Positions 26,843-35,162 of a stretch of 64,000 nt of DNA are shown here, one piece after another. The translations under genes and the position numbers were made by a program. How positions within the stretch are numbered: position 1 is the stretch's first letter; every line of letters begins with the position of its first letter. Location: assembly GCF_030505395.1 (NCBI RefSeq), contig NZ_CP130044.1:1349001-1413000 (forward strand), in the 5' to 3' direction. Source of the stretch: Asticcacaulis sp. ZE23SCel15. GTDB lineage: Bacteria > Pseudomonadota > Alphaproteobacteria > Caulobacterales > Caulobacteraceae. The notes beneath the pieces are model-generated. The model saw only the letters and a list, made by a program, of their open reading frames with translations. It made no database searches and was not told the origin of the DNA.

Positions 26843-27463
26843 GTGCAGGCATACGTAAAAAAGATTTTCTTTGTATTGGCAACGATACTTATGGTTTCGG
26901 TCGGGGCAGGCGGTATGGCCTTCGCCCAAACATCTGCGTCTGAATCCGGTGCGCAAACCGCATCGGTAGCCGCGCCGTCTACCGCAGTTGCGAGCGTGGA
27001 CGCCTATAAGTACAGAATGGGCGCCGACGACAAAATCCGGGTCATCGTCTTTGGCGAACCAGACCTGAGCGGCGAGTTCGTCGTCAACGGTCAGGGCACG
27101 GTCGCCCTGCCCCTGATCGGTGAAGTTAAGGCTATGGGCCTGAGTATCAGGGAACTGCAGGAACAATATGCGGCCGTCCTGCGCGAAGGCTACCTTAAGG
27201 ACCCGCGCGTCAGTATCGAGGTTCTGACGTTTCGGCCATTCTACGTTCTGGGTGAAGTCAGCCGTCCGGGTGAGTATCCATATGTCAACGGCATGACCGT
27301 GATGAATGCGGTCGCACGGGCGCAAGGTTTCACCTATCGCGCGAACAAGAAAAAGGTCTATATTAAAAGTGCGGACTCAATTGAGGAACGTGCGGTCGAT
27401 CTGACACAAACTCTGACTGTGCAACCCGGTGATACCATTCGGGTCACGGAACGATATTTCTGA
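26843..27463 (+). CDS. Polysaccharide export outer-membrane protein, Wza/SLBB family (copy 1)
   Basis: Short Wza-type export protein (206 residues). It has a signal peptide (1-28, ending GMAFA), a polysaccharide export (Poly_export) domain beginning MGADDKIRVIVFGEPDLSG, and one SLBB domain with PFYVLGEVSRPGEYPY. There is no lipobox Cys, so it is probably not a lipoprotein, and it lacks the long C-terminal helix of E. coli Wza. The start is GTG with a perfect AGGAGG six bases upstream. From the export domain onward it is almost identical to the second copy at 37.8 kb, while the signal peptides are unrelated. It is followed by a hairpin-rich gap and a BY-kinase gene. Confidence 0.92.
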   Translation: MQAYVKKIFFVLATILMVSVGAGGMAFAQTSASESGAQTASVAAPSTAVASVDAYKYRMGADDKIRVIVFGEPDLSGEFVVNGQGTVALPLIGEVKAMGLSIRELQEQYAAVLREGYLKDPRVSIEVLTFRPFYVLGEVSRPGEYPYVNGMTVMNAVARAQGFTYRANKKKVYIKSADSIEERAVDLTQTLTVQPGDTIRVTERYF

Positions 27464-27468
27464 TAGGG

Positions 27469-27542
27469 TGCGCGGGTATGATTCCCGCGCATTTAGTGCG
27501 CACCCCGAACCCGTGTAAGCGGGTTTCGGAACAAGGTGCGCA
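27469..27542. repeat. Two stable hairpins between wza copy 1 and its kinase
   Basis: TGCGCGGG/CCCGCGCA (27469-27476 with 27484-27491) is followed by a longer stem: TGCGCACC at 27497-27504 pairs with 27535-27542 and encloses CCGAACCCG/CGGGTTTCGG around a TGTAAG loop. Neither has a T-tract. They lie directly after the wza stop and may tune expression of the two genes. Confidence 0.7.
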
Positions 27543-27617
27543 TTAAGATAAATGTCGGGCGTCTTTTAAGTGTGTGTGGCGTTTCGGCATAAATTTTTTT
27601 AAGAAGAGCAATAGCCT

Positions 27618-29816
27618 ATGGCGGAAGTTGTGAACCCAGTCGAAGCGCGTGATGTTGATGATGCGGGCTTCGATGTGTTAAGTTTCATCGCTGATTTCCG
27701 CCGTTATATCCTGCTGTTCGGCCTGGTCTTCATTGCCATATTTGCGCTTATTCTGGTGCCGCTGGTGACGCAGGCGCCGAAATATACCGCCGAAGCTAGT
27801 GTTATGATCGATCCGCGCATCGTTAATACCACGCCGGGCAAGGAGGTTGTCTCTGACCTGCCCGCCGATACCGCGACCATCGATACCGAGGTTGAAATCC
27901 TGAAATCAACCGCGCTGGCGGAACGGGTCATGACCGATCTTGATCTGGATCAGGACCCTGAGTTCAACCCATATATCGGTGAGCGCAAGAAGTTCCTTGG
28001 CTTTATCGGCGACAGCCAGCCGATCAAAAAAGCGACCACTGCCGATGAGGCCGATGCCCGCCATCAGGTGATCATTAACAAGATTCTCAAGCGGGTTTCG
28101 GTTAAGCGGCAGGGCGCTACCCGCGTCATCAATGTCCGCTTCACCAGTCTGTCGCCGTCAAAGGCTGCCGCGGTTGCCGATGCCTGGGCGCGGCTCTATC
28201 TGCTGCAACAGCAGGAAGCGCGGGTCAGCACGACCCGCGATGCGTCAAACTGGCTCAATTCACGCCTGACCGAACTGCGGGCGCAGGTCGAGACGGCGGA
28301 GCGCGCGGTGCAGCAATATAAGATCGCCAACAACCTGATGAGCTCCGAAGGGGCAACCCTGACTGAGCAGGAAATCTCCAACCTAAATACCCAGATGGCC
28401 GGGGTTAAGCTGGATGAAGCCGCTGCTGCCGCACGCCTGTCTACGGCCAAGCGCCAACTGGCGACGGGTTCATCGGGCGATGATGTCGGTGAGGCGCTCA
28501 ATTCCGGCGTTGTCCATTCCCTGCGCACCCAAAGCGCCGAGGTCAGCCGCAAGGTGGCTGAGTTGGAGTCCCGTTATGGGCCGCGTCACCCGGAAATCCT
28601 TAAGGCCAAGCGCGAAAAAGAAGACATCGATCAGCAAATCCGTGCCGAAATCACGCGCATCATCTCAAACCTTGAGGCGCAGGTTCAGGTGCAGCGTCAA
28701 CGCCGCGGTGCGTTGGAGCAAAGTGTCTCCCAGACCCGCGGTACACTGGCCGGCAATAACCGCGCTCAGGTGCGGCTGAATGAGCTGGAACGCGACGCCA
28801 TGGCCGCGCGCACTATCTATAATTCCTATCTGGAGCGCTTTAAGGAAACCTCCTCTCAGGAAGGTAATAACCGCGCCGATGCCCGCATCGTGGCCACCGC
28901 CAAGCGTCCGACTAATCCGAGCGAACCGCGCATCCCGCTGAGCATTGCCCTGGCTTTCTGCGGGGCGCTGGGGGCGGCAACGACCGTCGTGATGGGCCGC
29001 CGTGCCCTTGACCGGACGATTACGACCTCTAACGAAGTTGAACTGCATCTGGCCCAGCCCTATCTGGCCGGTTTGCCGCTGCTGAATGTCTCACTCGATA
29101 AGGCGGCGGCCAAAATGGACCCGTCAACCTATCTGATGGAAAAACCGCTGTCGGTGTTTGCCGAAGGCTTCCGGACGCTGAAAACCTCGCTGATCTATGG
29201 CCGCAACGGTGAACGCGCACAGGTTATCGCCGTCACCTCAGCCCTGCCGGGTGAGGGTAAGACGACAGCCTCTATCTGTCTGGCACAGGTCATTGCCATG
29301 GCTGGTCAGTCGGTGGTGGTGGTCGATTGCGACCTGCGCCGTAAGTCATTGAATAAATTCATCGGCCATAAGGTTGAGCAGGGATTGCTTGAGGTTCTGG
29401 CGGGCATGGCGACTATTGATGATGTCGTGGTCGACGGCCCCGGCGGCAAGCTCAAACTGCTGCCTTTGGCGCAGGACACCGACACCACCAAGGATGTCTT
29501 CGGCTCGCTGGTTATGGACTATCTTATCCACCGTCTGCGCCGCCGCTATGATATTGTTATTCTGGATACGGCGCCGGTCTTGCCGGTGGTGGATACACGG
29601 GTTCTGGCCCGCAAGGCCGATGTCGTGGCCATGCTGGTGCGCTGGCGCAAGACCCCGCGCGAAGCCGCCCGCAGCGCGTTGCAGATCCTGATCAACTCGC
29701 AGGCCCCGCTTAGCGGCGTGGCCCTGAGTCAGATCGACGTCCATAAGCAGGCCAAGTATGCTTACGGCGAAGGTGCGTTCTACTACGAGGAATATAAAGA
29801 CTATTACATGCAGTAA
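27618..29816 (+). CDS. Wzc-type polysaccharide co-polymerase with BY-kinase domain (copy 1)
   Basis: Inner-membrane chain-length regulator fused to a tyrosine kinase, 732 residues. It has an N-terminal membrane helix (about 34-53), a periplasmic Wzz domain with a long coiled coil (about 220-400), a second helix at about 435-460, then the BY-kinase domain: Walker A LPGEGKTTAS near 545, Walker A' VVVVDCDLRR and Walker B YDIVILDTAPVLPV. The C-terminal 19 residues contain seven Tyr, the autophosphorylation cluster. It is paired with the upstream Wza-type gene. A close paralog is at 39990. Confidence 0.94.
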   Translation: MAEVVNPVEARDVDDAGFDVLSFIADFRRYILLFGLVFIAIFALILVPLVTQAPKYTAEASVMIDPRIVNTTPGKEVVSDLPADTATIDTEVEILKSTALAERVMTDLDLDQDPEFNPYIGERKKFLGFIGDSQPIKKATTADEADARHQVIINKILKRVSVKRQGATRVINVRFTSLSPSKAAAVADAWARLYLLQQQEARVSTTRDASNWLNSRLTELRAQVETAERAVQQYKIANNLMSSEGATLTEQEISNLNTQMAGVKLDEAAAAARLSTAKRQLATGSSGDDVGEALNSGVVHSLRTQSAEVSRKVAELESRYGPRHPEILKAKREKEDIDQQIRAEITRIISNLEAQVQVQRQRRGALEQSVSQTRGTLAGNNRAQVRLNELERDAMAARTIYNSYLERFKETSSQEGNNRADARIVATAKRPTNPSEPRIPLSIALAFCGALGAATTVVMGRRALDRTITTSNEVELHLAQPYLAGLPLLNVSLDKAAAKMDPSTYLMEKPLSVFAEGFRTLKTSLIYGRNGERAQVIAVTSALPGEGKTTASICLAQVIAMAGQSVVVVDCDLRRKSLNKFIGHKVEQGLLEVLAGMATIDDVVVDGPGGKLKLLPLAQDTDTTKDVFGSLVMDYLIHRLRRRYDIVILDTAPVLPVVDTRVLARKADVVAMLVRWRKTPREAARSALQILINSQAPLSGVALSQIDVHKQAKYAYGEGAFYYEEYKDYYMQ

Positions 29817-29882
29817 CCCCGCTGGCGCATAACCTGCGTCAGGCAATCCTCCGGGGCAGCCTTTTTATGGGTATCAAAGCCT

Positions 29883-30920
29883 ATGTCGGTAAAGCTTAAA
29901 TATGACGTGGTTATCGCGGTGCCGGTCCTCAATGAGGCCGGGGTTATCGAAGGGGTGGTGCAAAACCTGCTCGATAGTTCTGCGGATCTTCAATCCTGTG
30001 TCGTGGTGGTCGCCGATGGCGGCTCACGCGACGGCACGGCCGATGTGGTGCGTAAACGGTTTGGCGATAATGATCGTGTCAAACTGATCCATAATCCGGG
30101 GAAGCTGCAAAGTGCCGGGGTCAATCTGTGTGTGCAGGAATTTGCCCATCCGCAAGGGGTGCTGATCCGCTGCGATGCCCATTCGGATTATCAGCCTGAT
30201 TTCATCACCCGGCTTTTGACAACGCTCAATGATACCGGCGCGGATTCAGTTGTGGTGCCGATGGACTCGGTGGGCTTTAGCTGCCTGCAAAAGGCGGTGG
30301 CGTGGGTCTCTGATACGCCGCTGGGCTCCGGCGGAGCCGCCCACCGCGGCGGTCATGTCAAAGGCTTTGTCGATCACGGCCATCATGCGGCGTTTAAGGT
30401 CGCCAGCTTCATGCACGCCGGCGGTTATGATCCGACCTTCTCGCACAACGAAGACGGTGAGTTCGACAATCGTCTGCGGGCGCGCGGCGGCCGTATCTAT
30501 ATGGATAGCGATATCCGCTTGAACTATTTCCCGCGCGACACTCTGCTTAAGCTGTTCCGCCAATATTTTAACTATGGCTGCGGCCGGTCGCGCACCGTGC
30601 GTCGTCATCCGGGCTCCATTCGCCTGCGCCAGATGGCGGTGCCGCTGCATCTTATATTGCTGCTGACCTCGCTGGCCCTGCTGCCGGTGTCTGGTGTTTT
30701 CGGGCTGTGGCCGCTGACCTACCTATTTGTGCTGACCATCTATTCGCTGATGATCACGGCTAAGCGTAAATCGGCGTGTGGGCTGCTGGCGGGACCTGCG
30801 GCCTTTGCCATGCATACCGGCTGGGCGTTAGGGTTCTTCTATGGCTTTGTGGCGATCCGCGAACATCGCTGGAAGCCGGAAGAGGTTTCTGCCCCGATCG
30901 TTACCGAAAGTCTTTCGTAA
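29883..30920 (+). CDS. GT2 glycosyltransferase, ExoA-like
   Basis: Family 2 glycosyltransferase of 345 residues resembling succinoglycan glucosyltransferase ExoA. The GT-A domain begins VVIAVPVLNEAG, with ADGGSRDGT, IRCDAHSDY (the DxD-type region), and the GFVDHGHHAAF and HNEDGEFDNRLR segments (acceptor ED motif). Two to three hydrophobic segments close the C-terminus, anchoring it at the inner membrane. It is 66 bases behind the kinase gene and probably in the same operon. A paralog with the same architecture is at 52712. The donor sugar cannot be told. Confidence 0.9.
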   Translation: MSVKLKYDVVIAVPVLNEAGVIEGVVQNLLDSSADLQSCVVVVADGGSRDGTADVVRKRFGDNDRVKLIHNPGKLQSAGVNLCVQEFAHPQGVLIRCDAHSDYQPDFITRLLTTLNDTGADSVVVPMDSVGFSCLQKAVAWVSDTPLGSGGAAHRGGHVKGFVDHGHHAAFKVASFMHAGGYDPTFSHNEDGEFDNRLRARGGRIYMDSDIRLNYFPRDTLLKLFRQYFNYGCGRSRTVRRHPGSIRLRQMAVPLHLILLLTSLALLPVSGVFGLWPLTYLFVLTIYSLMITAKRKSACGLLAGPAAFAMHTGWALGFFYGFVAIREHRWKPEEVSAPIVTESLS

Positions 30921-30925
30921 ACTTA

Positions 30926-31321
30926 CTACAGTCTGATTTGTAGATGCTTGTTATCGGCAACATTGCGTTTGAACTTTTGGCGCAGGAAGCCGATCAGGGT
31001 CGGCAGAACCGCCATGGTCGAGCCCAGGCTGCTGGCCAGGAAATCGGCGACATTGCCATCGCGCCCGGTGCTGGTTTGCAGCACTTCGGCGACGGCGCTA
31101 ATGGTGATGCAGAACAGCAGAACACTGCCTCGGCGCGTCGTATTGGTCGCCAGCAGCAACAGCGACGCAAAGCAATAGAACGTCAGTACGTGGGCTTCCT
31201 TGTCGCTCATGCCCAGTTCAAAGGGCAGGGTCTGATACGGACCGAGCAGGAAGACGAATAACCAGATAGATACCACGAGCACGAGTCCGCGCAACGCCAG
31301 AACAGGCATGGACAGGGTCAT
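30926..31321 (-). CDS. VanZ-like membrane protein (copy 1)
   Basis: Small membrane protein of about 131 residues with four hydrophobic segments. It has the VanZ-family pattern GPYQ...LGMSDKEAHVLTFY in the first half and AEVLQTSTGRDGNVADFLASSLG in the second. VanZ-like proteins often accompany exopolysaccharide genes; their molecular role is not known. The start is uncertain: ATG 31321 has GAGG nine bases upstream, ATG 31330 sits directly on that GAGG, and a GTG is at 31336. It is convergent with the ExoA-like gene, 5 bases apart, and is paralogous to the gene at 31955. Confidence 0.8.
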   Translation of the reverse strand: MTLSMPVLALRGLVLVVSIWLFVFLLGPYQTLPFELGMSDKEAHVLTFYCFASLLLLATNTTRRGSVLLFCITISAVAEVLQTSTGRDGNVADFLASSLGSTMAVLPTLIGFLRQKFKRNVADNKHLQIRL

Positions 31322-31440
31322 GGTGGTCATCCTCACGATAAGGCTTATTAGGATTTAATTAATCCTATTAAAGCCAAAGCGTGAGTTTAAACAAGGAAAA
31401 ATGTTGCGATTGCGTAACGCGGGTCTTAATCTGTGTAAGC

Positions 31441-31460
31441 TTAGAGCAAATTTGCTCTAA
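31441..31460. repeat. Perfect 20-bp palindrome
   Basis: TTAGAGCAAATTTGCTCTAA is self-complementary over its full length and overlaps the stop codon of the following leftward gene. It resembles the TAGAGC...GCTCTA elements seen elsewhere in alphaproteobacterial intergenic DNA. Confidence 0.7.
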
Positions 31461-31771
31461 AACAGATTGGCCAGTCCCATAATGATCGCCGTCCAGGCTG
31501 AGCCGCAAAACAGCACCAGTGCGGTCACCGTATAGACGGTCGGGATCTTTTTGGTTTCCGGCGATGGATCAGGAAACGGCATCGACAACTGCGTGCGCAG
31601 ATTGTCCTGAAGCTGCTGGGCCGGTGACGGCACATGGGCGTATTGCTGCGTTGCGGAAACCTGCGTCAGGTGGCTGCGATCACGCTTGGCAGGCGCTGCC
31701 GGTTTGGTGAAATCGCGCGTCACGACATCGGTGGTGTCTTCGAATGACGGGGCTAAGTTGAGCTCAGGCAT
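31457..31771 (-). CDS. Hypothetical tail-anchored membrane protein
   Basis: A 104-residue protein that I do not recognise. The first 75 residues are polar and rich in Pro, Gln and Thr; the last part is one membrane helix (about 78-100, VYTVTALVLFCGSAWTAIIMGL). This is the layout of a tail-anchored protein. It starts with ATG and is divergent from the second VanZ-like gene. It sits within the polysaccharide block, but no functional link can be shown. Confidence 0.6.
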   Translation of the reverse strand: MPELNLAPSFEDTTDVVTRDFTKPAAPAKRDRSHLTQVSATQQYAHVPSPAQQLQDNLRTQLSMPFPDPSPETKKIPTVYTVTALVLFCGSAWTAIIMGLANLF

Positions 31772-31954
31772 ATTCTATCCCTGCAAAAAATCTATGCTCC
31801 CAAAGTAACCTATCGGCCTTAAGTAATCGTTTCAATCCTTAATAAACAGAAGGTAAATATAAGAGGGCTGTAAATTATACCTCTATTAACCATGAAATTT
31901 AACATCACCTTATGTGTGTATACGTTAAAGGTTAGGGCAAGGTGAGGTGGTAAT

Positions 31955-32431
31955 ATGAGCAGGCAATCTCAAGCAATTTTCCTTGTACGCACGGCCGTTG
32001 TTTTACTGGCGGTCATTTTGGCGGTTCTGATGTTTGGACCGTTTCAGGGGCGCGAGCAGGAACTGGGTCTTAGTGATAAAGAAGCGCACGTTCTGGCCTT
32101 CTTTGTTCTGACGTTGCTGGCGGTGACGGCCTTTCCGCGTGTCCGTAAGTGGGATGTCGGTCTGGCCTGCCTGATTGTTGCGGGCTTAAGCGAAATCATT
32201 CAGATGTTTACCGGCCGCAGCGCCAGTCTTTATGACTGGCTGGCCGATGCGACCGGGGTGGTCATGGCGATTGCACCTATGAACTTTGCCGCCTGGCGCG
32301 CTCAGATGCGCGGCGGCAAGCGCTGGAAGCGTCGGGCTACCGATCAGTTTGCCAAGGAGGTCATCGCCCGCCGACCTACACCGCCGACCCTGGCCGGGGT
32401 GCGTCGCCGCCGAACCAGCGAAGCCTCTTAG
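31955..32431 (+). CDS. VanZ-like membrane protein (copy 2)
   Basis: A 158-residue membrane protein of the VanZ-like family. The first half has GPFQGREQELGLSDKEAHVLAFF, parallel to the first copy, and the second half has GLSEIIQMFTGRSASLYDWLADATG. A basic, Arg-rich tail of about 45 residues follows the last helix and is absent from copy 1. The 183-base upstream gap is A+T-rich and holds TATGTGTG, related to a motif seen before other genes of this block. It ends just before an imperfect palindrome and a strong terminator. Confidence 0.82.
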   Translation: MSRQSQAIFLVRTAVVLLAVILAVLMFGPFQGREQELGLSDKEAHVLAFFVLTLLAVTAFPRVRKWDVGLACLIVAGLSEIIQMFTGRSASLYDWLADATGVVMAIAPMNFAAWRAQMRGGKRWKRRATDQFAKEVIARRPTPPTLAGVRRRRTSEAS

Positions 32432-32432
32432 A

Positions 32433-32476
32433 GTGCATTCCGAAAAGTGTTCAACGGTTTTCGGACTCAAATGCAC
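32433..32476. repeat. Imperfect palindromic element
   Basis: GTGCATT (32433-32439) pairs with AATGCAC (32470-32476), and CCGAAAA (32440-32446) with TTTTCGG (32458-32464), leaving a one-sided ACTCA bulge. Its form resembles the GCATTTTC...GAAAATGC repeats common between alphaproteobacterial genes. Confidence 0.65.
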
Positions 32477-32494
32477 GTTAAAACAAAAATTCAT

Positions 32495-32527
32495 AAAAAA
32501 AGCGGCCCGCTAAAGGCCGCTTTTTTT
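32495..32527. terminator. Bidirectional intrinsic terminator
   Basis: AAAAAAAGCGGCC pairs with GGCCGCTTTTTTT around the CGCTAAA loop. It ends the VanZ-like gene and, in the other direction, overlaps the 3' end of the convergent Wzy-like gene. Confidence 0.93.
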
Positions 32528-33962
32528 ATGATGTCTGAACATCCTCGGTTTCCGACGGGCGGTGAATGTGGCCGACCACGCGCGGCGGGACGACATATTT
32601 GGTGCCCGCAATCACCCCAAACAGGCAGGCGACGAAGATGCCGTAATCCGGTGTCGTCCCGACCAGAGACGCGCAGACCAGAACCGGCAGGACGGACAGC
32701 TTGGCGCCGTGCAAAATCACTTTAAGCTCTTTTTGCTCAGGTCTGACGCGGGCGGAGATAAGCTGTATCAGGAAGATGGCAAACAGCAGGGCGCCGATAA
32801 AGCCGGTCGCCGCCAGAATATTGACGAAAAAGTTCGACGTTCGCACCGAGCCGGCCCCCACGCCAAAGCCCTTAGTGTCCCAGAAATTTTGCAGGGCATA
32901 GGTGTTCCACGACGACCGCTCGATATAGGACAGGGACTGGGTCTTATTAAGCAGCATCTCATCGACCAGAGTGAAAATGAGCTCGCGCGTGGCGGGCAGG
33001 GCCATCAGGCCGATGAAGCCGAGAAGACCCAGAATGGAAATGACCCCCAGCTCCTTGGCCACGCGCGCGCGCAGAGCCATGTCGCCATTAATGGCCTTAT
33101 GGATGCTATCGGCAAAATGCAGGCCGACTATGACAATAATACCGACATAGGCCGTCGACGACGTGGACAGGGCGGCAAACAGGAACCCGAGGCCAATGGC
33201 GGGCATGACCACCCACTTGGTCATTTTGGGCGAATAGAGCTGACGCATAAACAGAAGCGGGCCGAGCAGGGCGATCACCAGCGTGCCATAGGAGGACGCT
33301 TCCGGCATCAGGCCGACCGTGCGGCGCACGCCGCCACTGACTTCCTGATCGACCAGCATGGCGTAGCTGGCGTTTCGGAAAATTTTGAGCATGTCGGTCT
33401 TGCCGGCTATGCCGAAAACGAAATCTATCATGCCGGTCGCGATGGCGGCGATCATGGCGTACAAAATCGCCTTGGTGAAGGTCTCTTTGAAATCCGGCAA
33501 ACGCGCCATAGTCGCCATGGCGGTGACAATCATGAACGAGATGATCAGGTACAGCGATTGGGTAATATTAGACGTCGTCGGATAGAGCGGCGTCAGGGCG
33601 TAGGAATAGCTGGTGGCTAGGCGCATCGGGATGACGTACATCTCTCCGGCAAACAGGCTGGGCAGAATAAAAGCGCCCACCACCGCCACCACGGTGAATA
33701 GCCCTAAGATTCCGACCCGACTGGGGTTAACCAGGGTCCGGGTATAGATTTGCGCGGTTTTCTGCATCCACAATAGCTTGCCGATCAGGAACAGGAACGC
33801 CACCGGGGCCGCCAGAATACTGGCGCCTGCGGTCAGGGCCGGGGGGATGAGCGCCAGAGCGCCGAAGCTGGTATAGACCAGCGCCGTAATCAGCAGGAAA
33901 GATGGTGGCCGCGTCAGGCCGTAAATCAGGATCAGCAGACAGAGTATGGAAACAGGCGTCAC
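32526..33962 (-). CDS. Wzy-like O-antigen/exopolysaccharide polymerase
   Basis: A 478-residue integral membrane protein with about eleven to twelve hydrophobic helices and a larger loop in the second half (about 325-375, including SLSYIERSSWNTYALQNFWDTKGFGVGAGSVRTS). The WDTKGFGVGAGSVRTS stretch resembles the GxGxGxx(R/T) loop of the O-antigen ligase/polymerase family. It most likely polymerises lipid-linked repeat units in the periplasm. The GTG start at 33962 is supported by AAAGGA about eight bases upstream. The 76-base gap back to the GT4 gene suggests cotranscription with the two GT4 genes. Confidence 0.78.
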   Translation of the reverse strand: MTPVSILCLLILIYGLTRPPSFLLITALVYTSFGALALIPPALTAGASILAAPVAFLFLIGKLLWMQKTAQIYTRTLVNPSRVGILGLFTVVAVVGAFILPSLFAGEMYVIPMRLATSYSYALTPLYPTTSNITQSLYLIISFMIVTAMATMARLPDFKETFTKAILYAMIAAIATGMIDFVFGIAGKTDMLKIFRNASYAMLVDQEVSGGVRRTVGLMPEASSYGTLVIALLGPLLFMRQLYSPKMTKWVVMPAIGLGFLFAALSTSSTAYVGIIVIVGLHFADSIHKAINGDMALRARVAKELGVISILGLLGFIGLMALPATRELIFTLVDEMLLNKTQSLSYIERSSWNTYALQNFWDTKGFGVGAGSVRTSNFFVNILAATGFIGALLFAIFLIQLISARVRPEQKELKVILHGAKLSVLPVLVCASLVGTTPDYGIFVACLFGVIAGTKYVVPPRVVGHIHRPSETEDVQTS

Positions 33963-34037
33963 GTCTTTAGTCCTTTTCGCGCCCTTCGGGCAACCGTCGG
34001 GAAGCCCGAACAGGGTTATTCATAACGGCAGCATTTT

Positions 34038-35153
34038 TCAAGCGGCTTTTGCTGCAACGGCGGCGGGGGCTAAAAGTTCCAGAATCTGGCGGGCCGTGCG
34101 CGCCCAGCTATAGTGGGATGCCTTGAGCCGCCCAAGGCTGACATAGGTCTGACGCAAAGTCGGATCGGTATTGAGGGCGCTGATCTGGCGGACCCAGTCT
34201 TGGGGCTGATCAGGATCGGCATAGAGCACGGCCTCACCACACACTTCCGGTAACGCCCCGCACGGGGCCACGACTGCCGGACAGCCCAGCAGCATGGCCT
34301 CAAGCGGCGGCAGACCAAAGCCTTCGGTGCGCGACGGAAAGGCAATGCATAAAGCCTGAGCCATAAGCGCACTTAAGGCTTCATCGCTGACCGGCCCCGC
34401 CGCGATGATGTTGTCACCCAGCGCCACCTCGGTAAGAGATTGCAGGGCGTTGCGATCAGCCCGGCCAAATAGAACCAGCTTCAGTTCCGGCAGGTCGGCA
34501 AAGGCTTCGAGCAGCACTTTGATATTCTTGTGGCTCTGGGTATTGGCCAGGCCGATAACATAGCCGCCTTCGGTCAGGCCAAGATGCTCAAGCACGGAAC
34601 GATCCGGCCGCACCCGCAGGACATGGTCTACACCATTGTGAACCGCGGTGATTTTGGCGGCGGGCGCAATGCCATAGTGGATCAGCTCTTGTTTAGAGAA
34701 CTCCGACACCGACAATATCTGCTGGCTGCGATGACCGAGCCACGGCTGGATAAAACGGTACCAAAGCCGAAACGGCACACTGTAGGATTTGGGCGAGGCG
34801 TGCACTTGCGCGTCATGCAGCATGGTCACGGCATTCAGGCTTAAGGCCGGACCGAGATTGCACAGGTTTAGCAAGCGGGTGCCGCGTGCCAGATACGGCA
34901 GGTCGACCTGTTCCCACAGGTTGCCGCCAAAACGGCCGGCTGTGCGGGTGGGAATGGTCTTAAGACCCAATCCGGCAATGGCCTCGGCGGCGGATTTCGG
35001 GGCGACCAGTTCAAACGTGATCTGATCGCGAAGGGCCGGATCAAGGGTGATGAGGCGGTCAAGCTCGCGCACGATTTCCATCGCCACGCGCTGAACGCCG
35101 GTCATATGGGCGCCCATGAACTTGCCATTAAGTGTTACGCGAACCGGATGCAT
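34038..35153 (-). CDS. GT4 glycosyltransferase
   Basis: Family 4 (GT-B fold) glycosyltransferase of 371 residues, retaining mechanism. The N-terminal acceptor domain opens with a strand and NGKFMGAHMTGVQRVAMEIVREL. The donor half carries VIGLANTQSHKN and the E-x7-E region EGFGLPPLEAMLLGCPAV, followed by GALPEVCGEAVLYADPDQP. The TGVQR opening is common in WbpY/MtfB-type mannosyl- or rhamnosyltransferases, but the sugar cannot be fixed. It lies 9 bases after the other GT4 gene, so they are cotranscribed. Confidence 0.9.
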   Translation of the reverse strand: MHPVRVTLNGKFMGAHMTGVQRVAMEIVRELDRLITLDPALRDQITFELVAPKSAAEAIAGLGLKTIPTRTAGRFGGNLWEQVDLPYLARGTRLLNLCNLGPALSLNAVTMLHDAQVHASPKSYSVPFRLWYRFIQPWLGHRSQQILSVSEFSKQELIHYGIAPAAKITAVHNGVDHVLRVRPDRSVLEHLGLTEGGYVIGLANTQSHKNIKVLLEAFADLPELKLVLFGRADRNALQSLTEVALGDNIIAAGPVSDEALSALMAQALCIAFPSRTEGFGLPPLEAMLLGCPAVVAPCGALPEVCGEAVLYADPDQPQDWVRQISALNTDPTLRQTYVSLGRLKASHYSWARTARQILELLAPAAVAAKAA

Positions 35154-35162
35154 AGTTATAGC

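Noticed and set aside
26669-27325. Long open frame on the minus strand opposite wza copy 1
   Set aside because: It is the antisense shadow of a clear export gene, with His/Arg/Asp-rich composition typical of shadows and no family features.
32562-33620. 352-codon open frame opposite the Wzy-like gene
   Set aside because: The opposite strand encodes a membrane protein with about a dozen helices and a matching terminator; the rightward frame gives Gln/Asp/His-rich low-complexity sequence.
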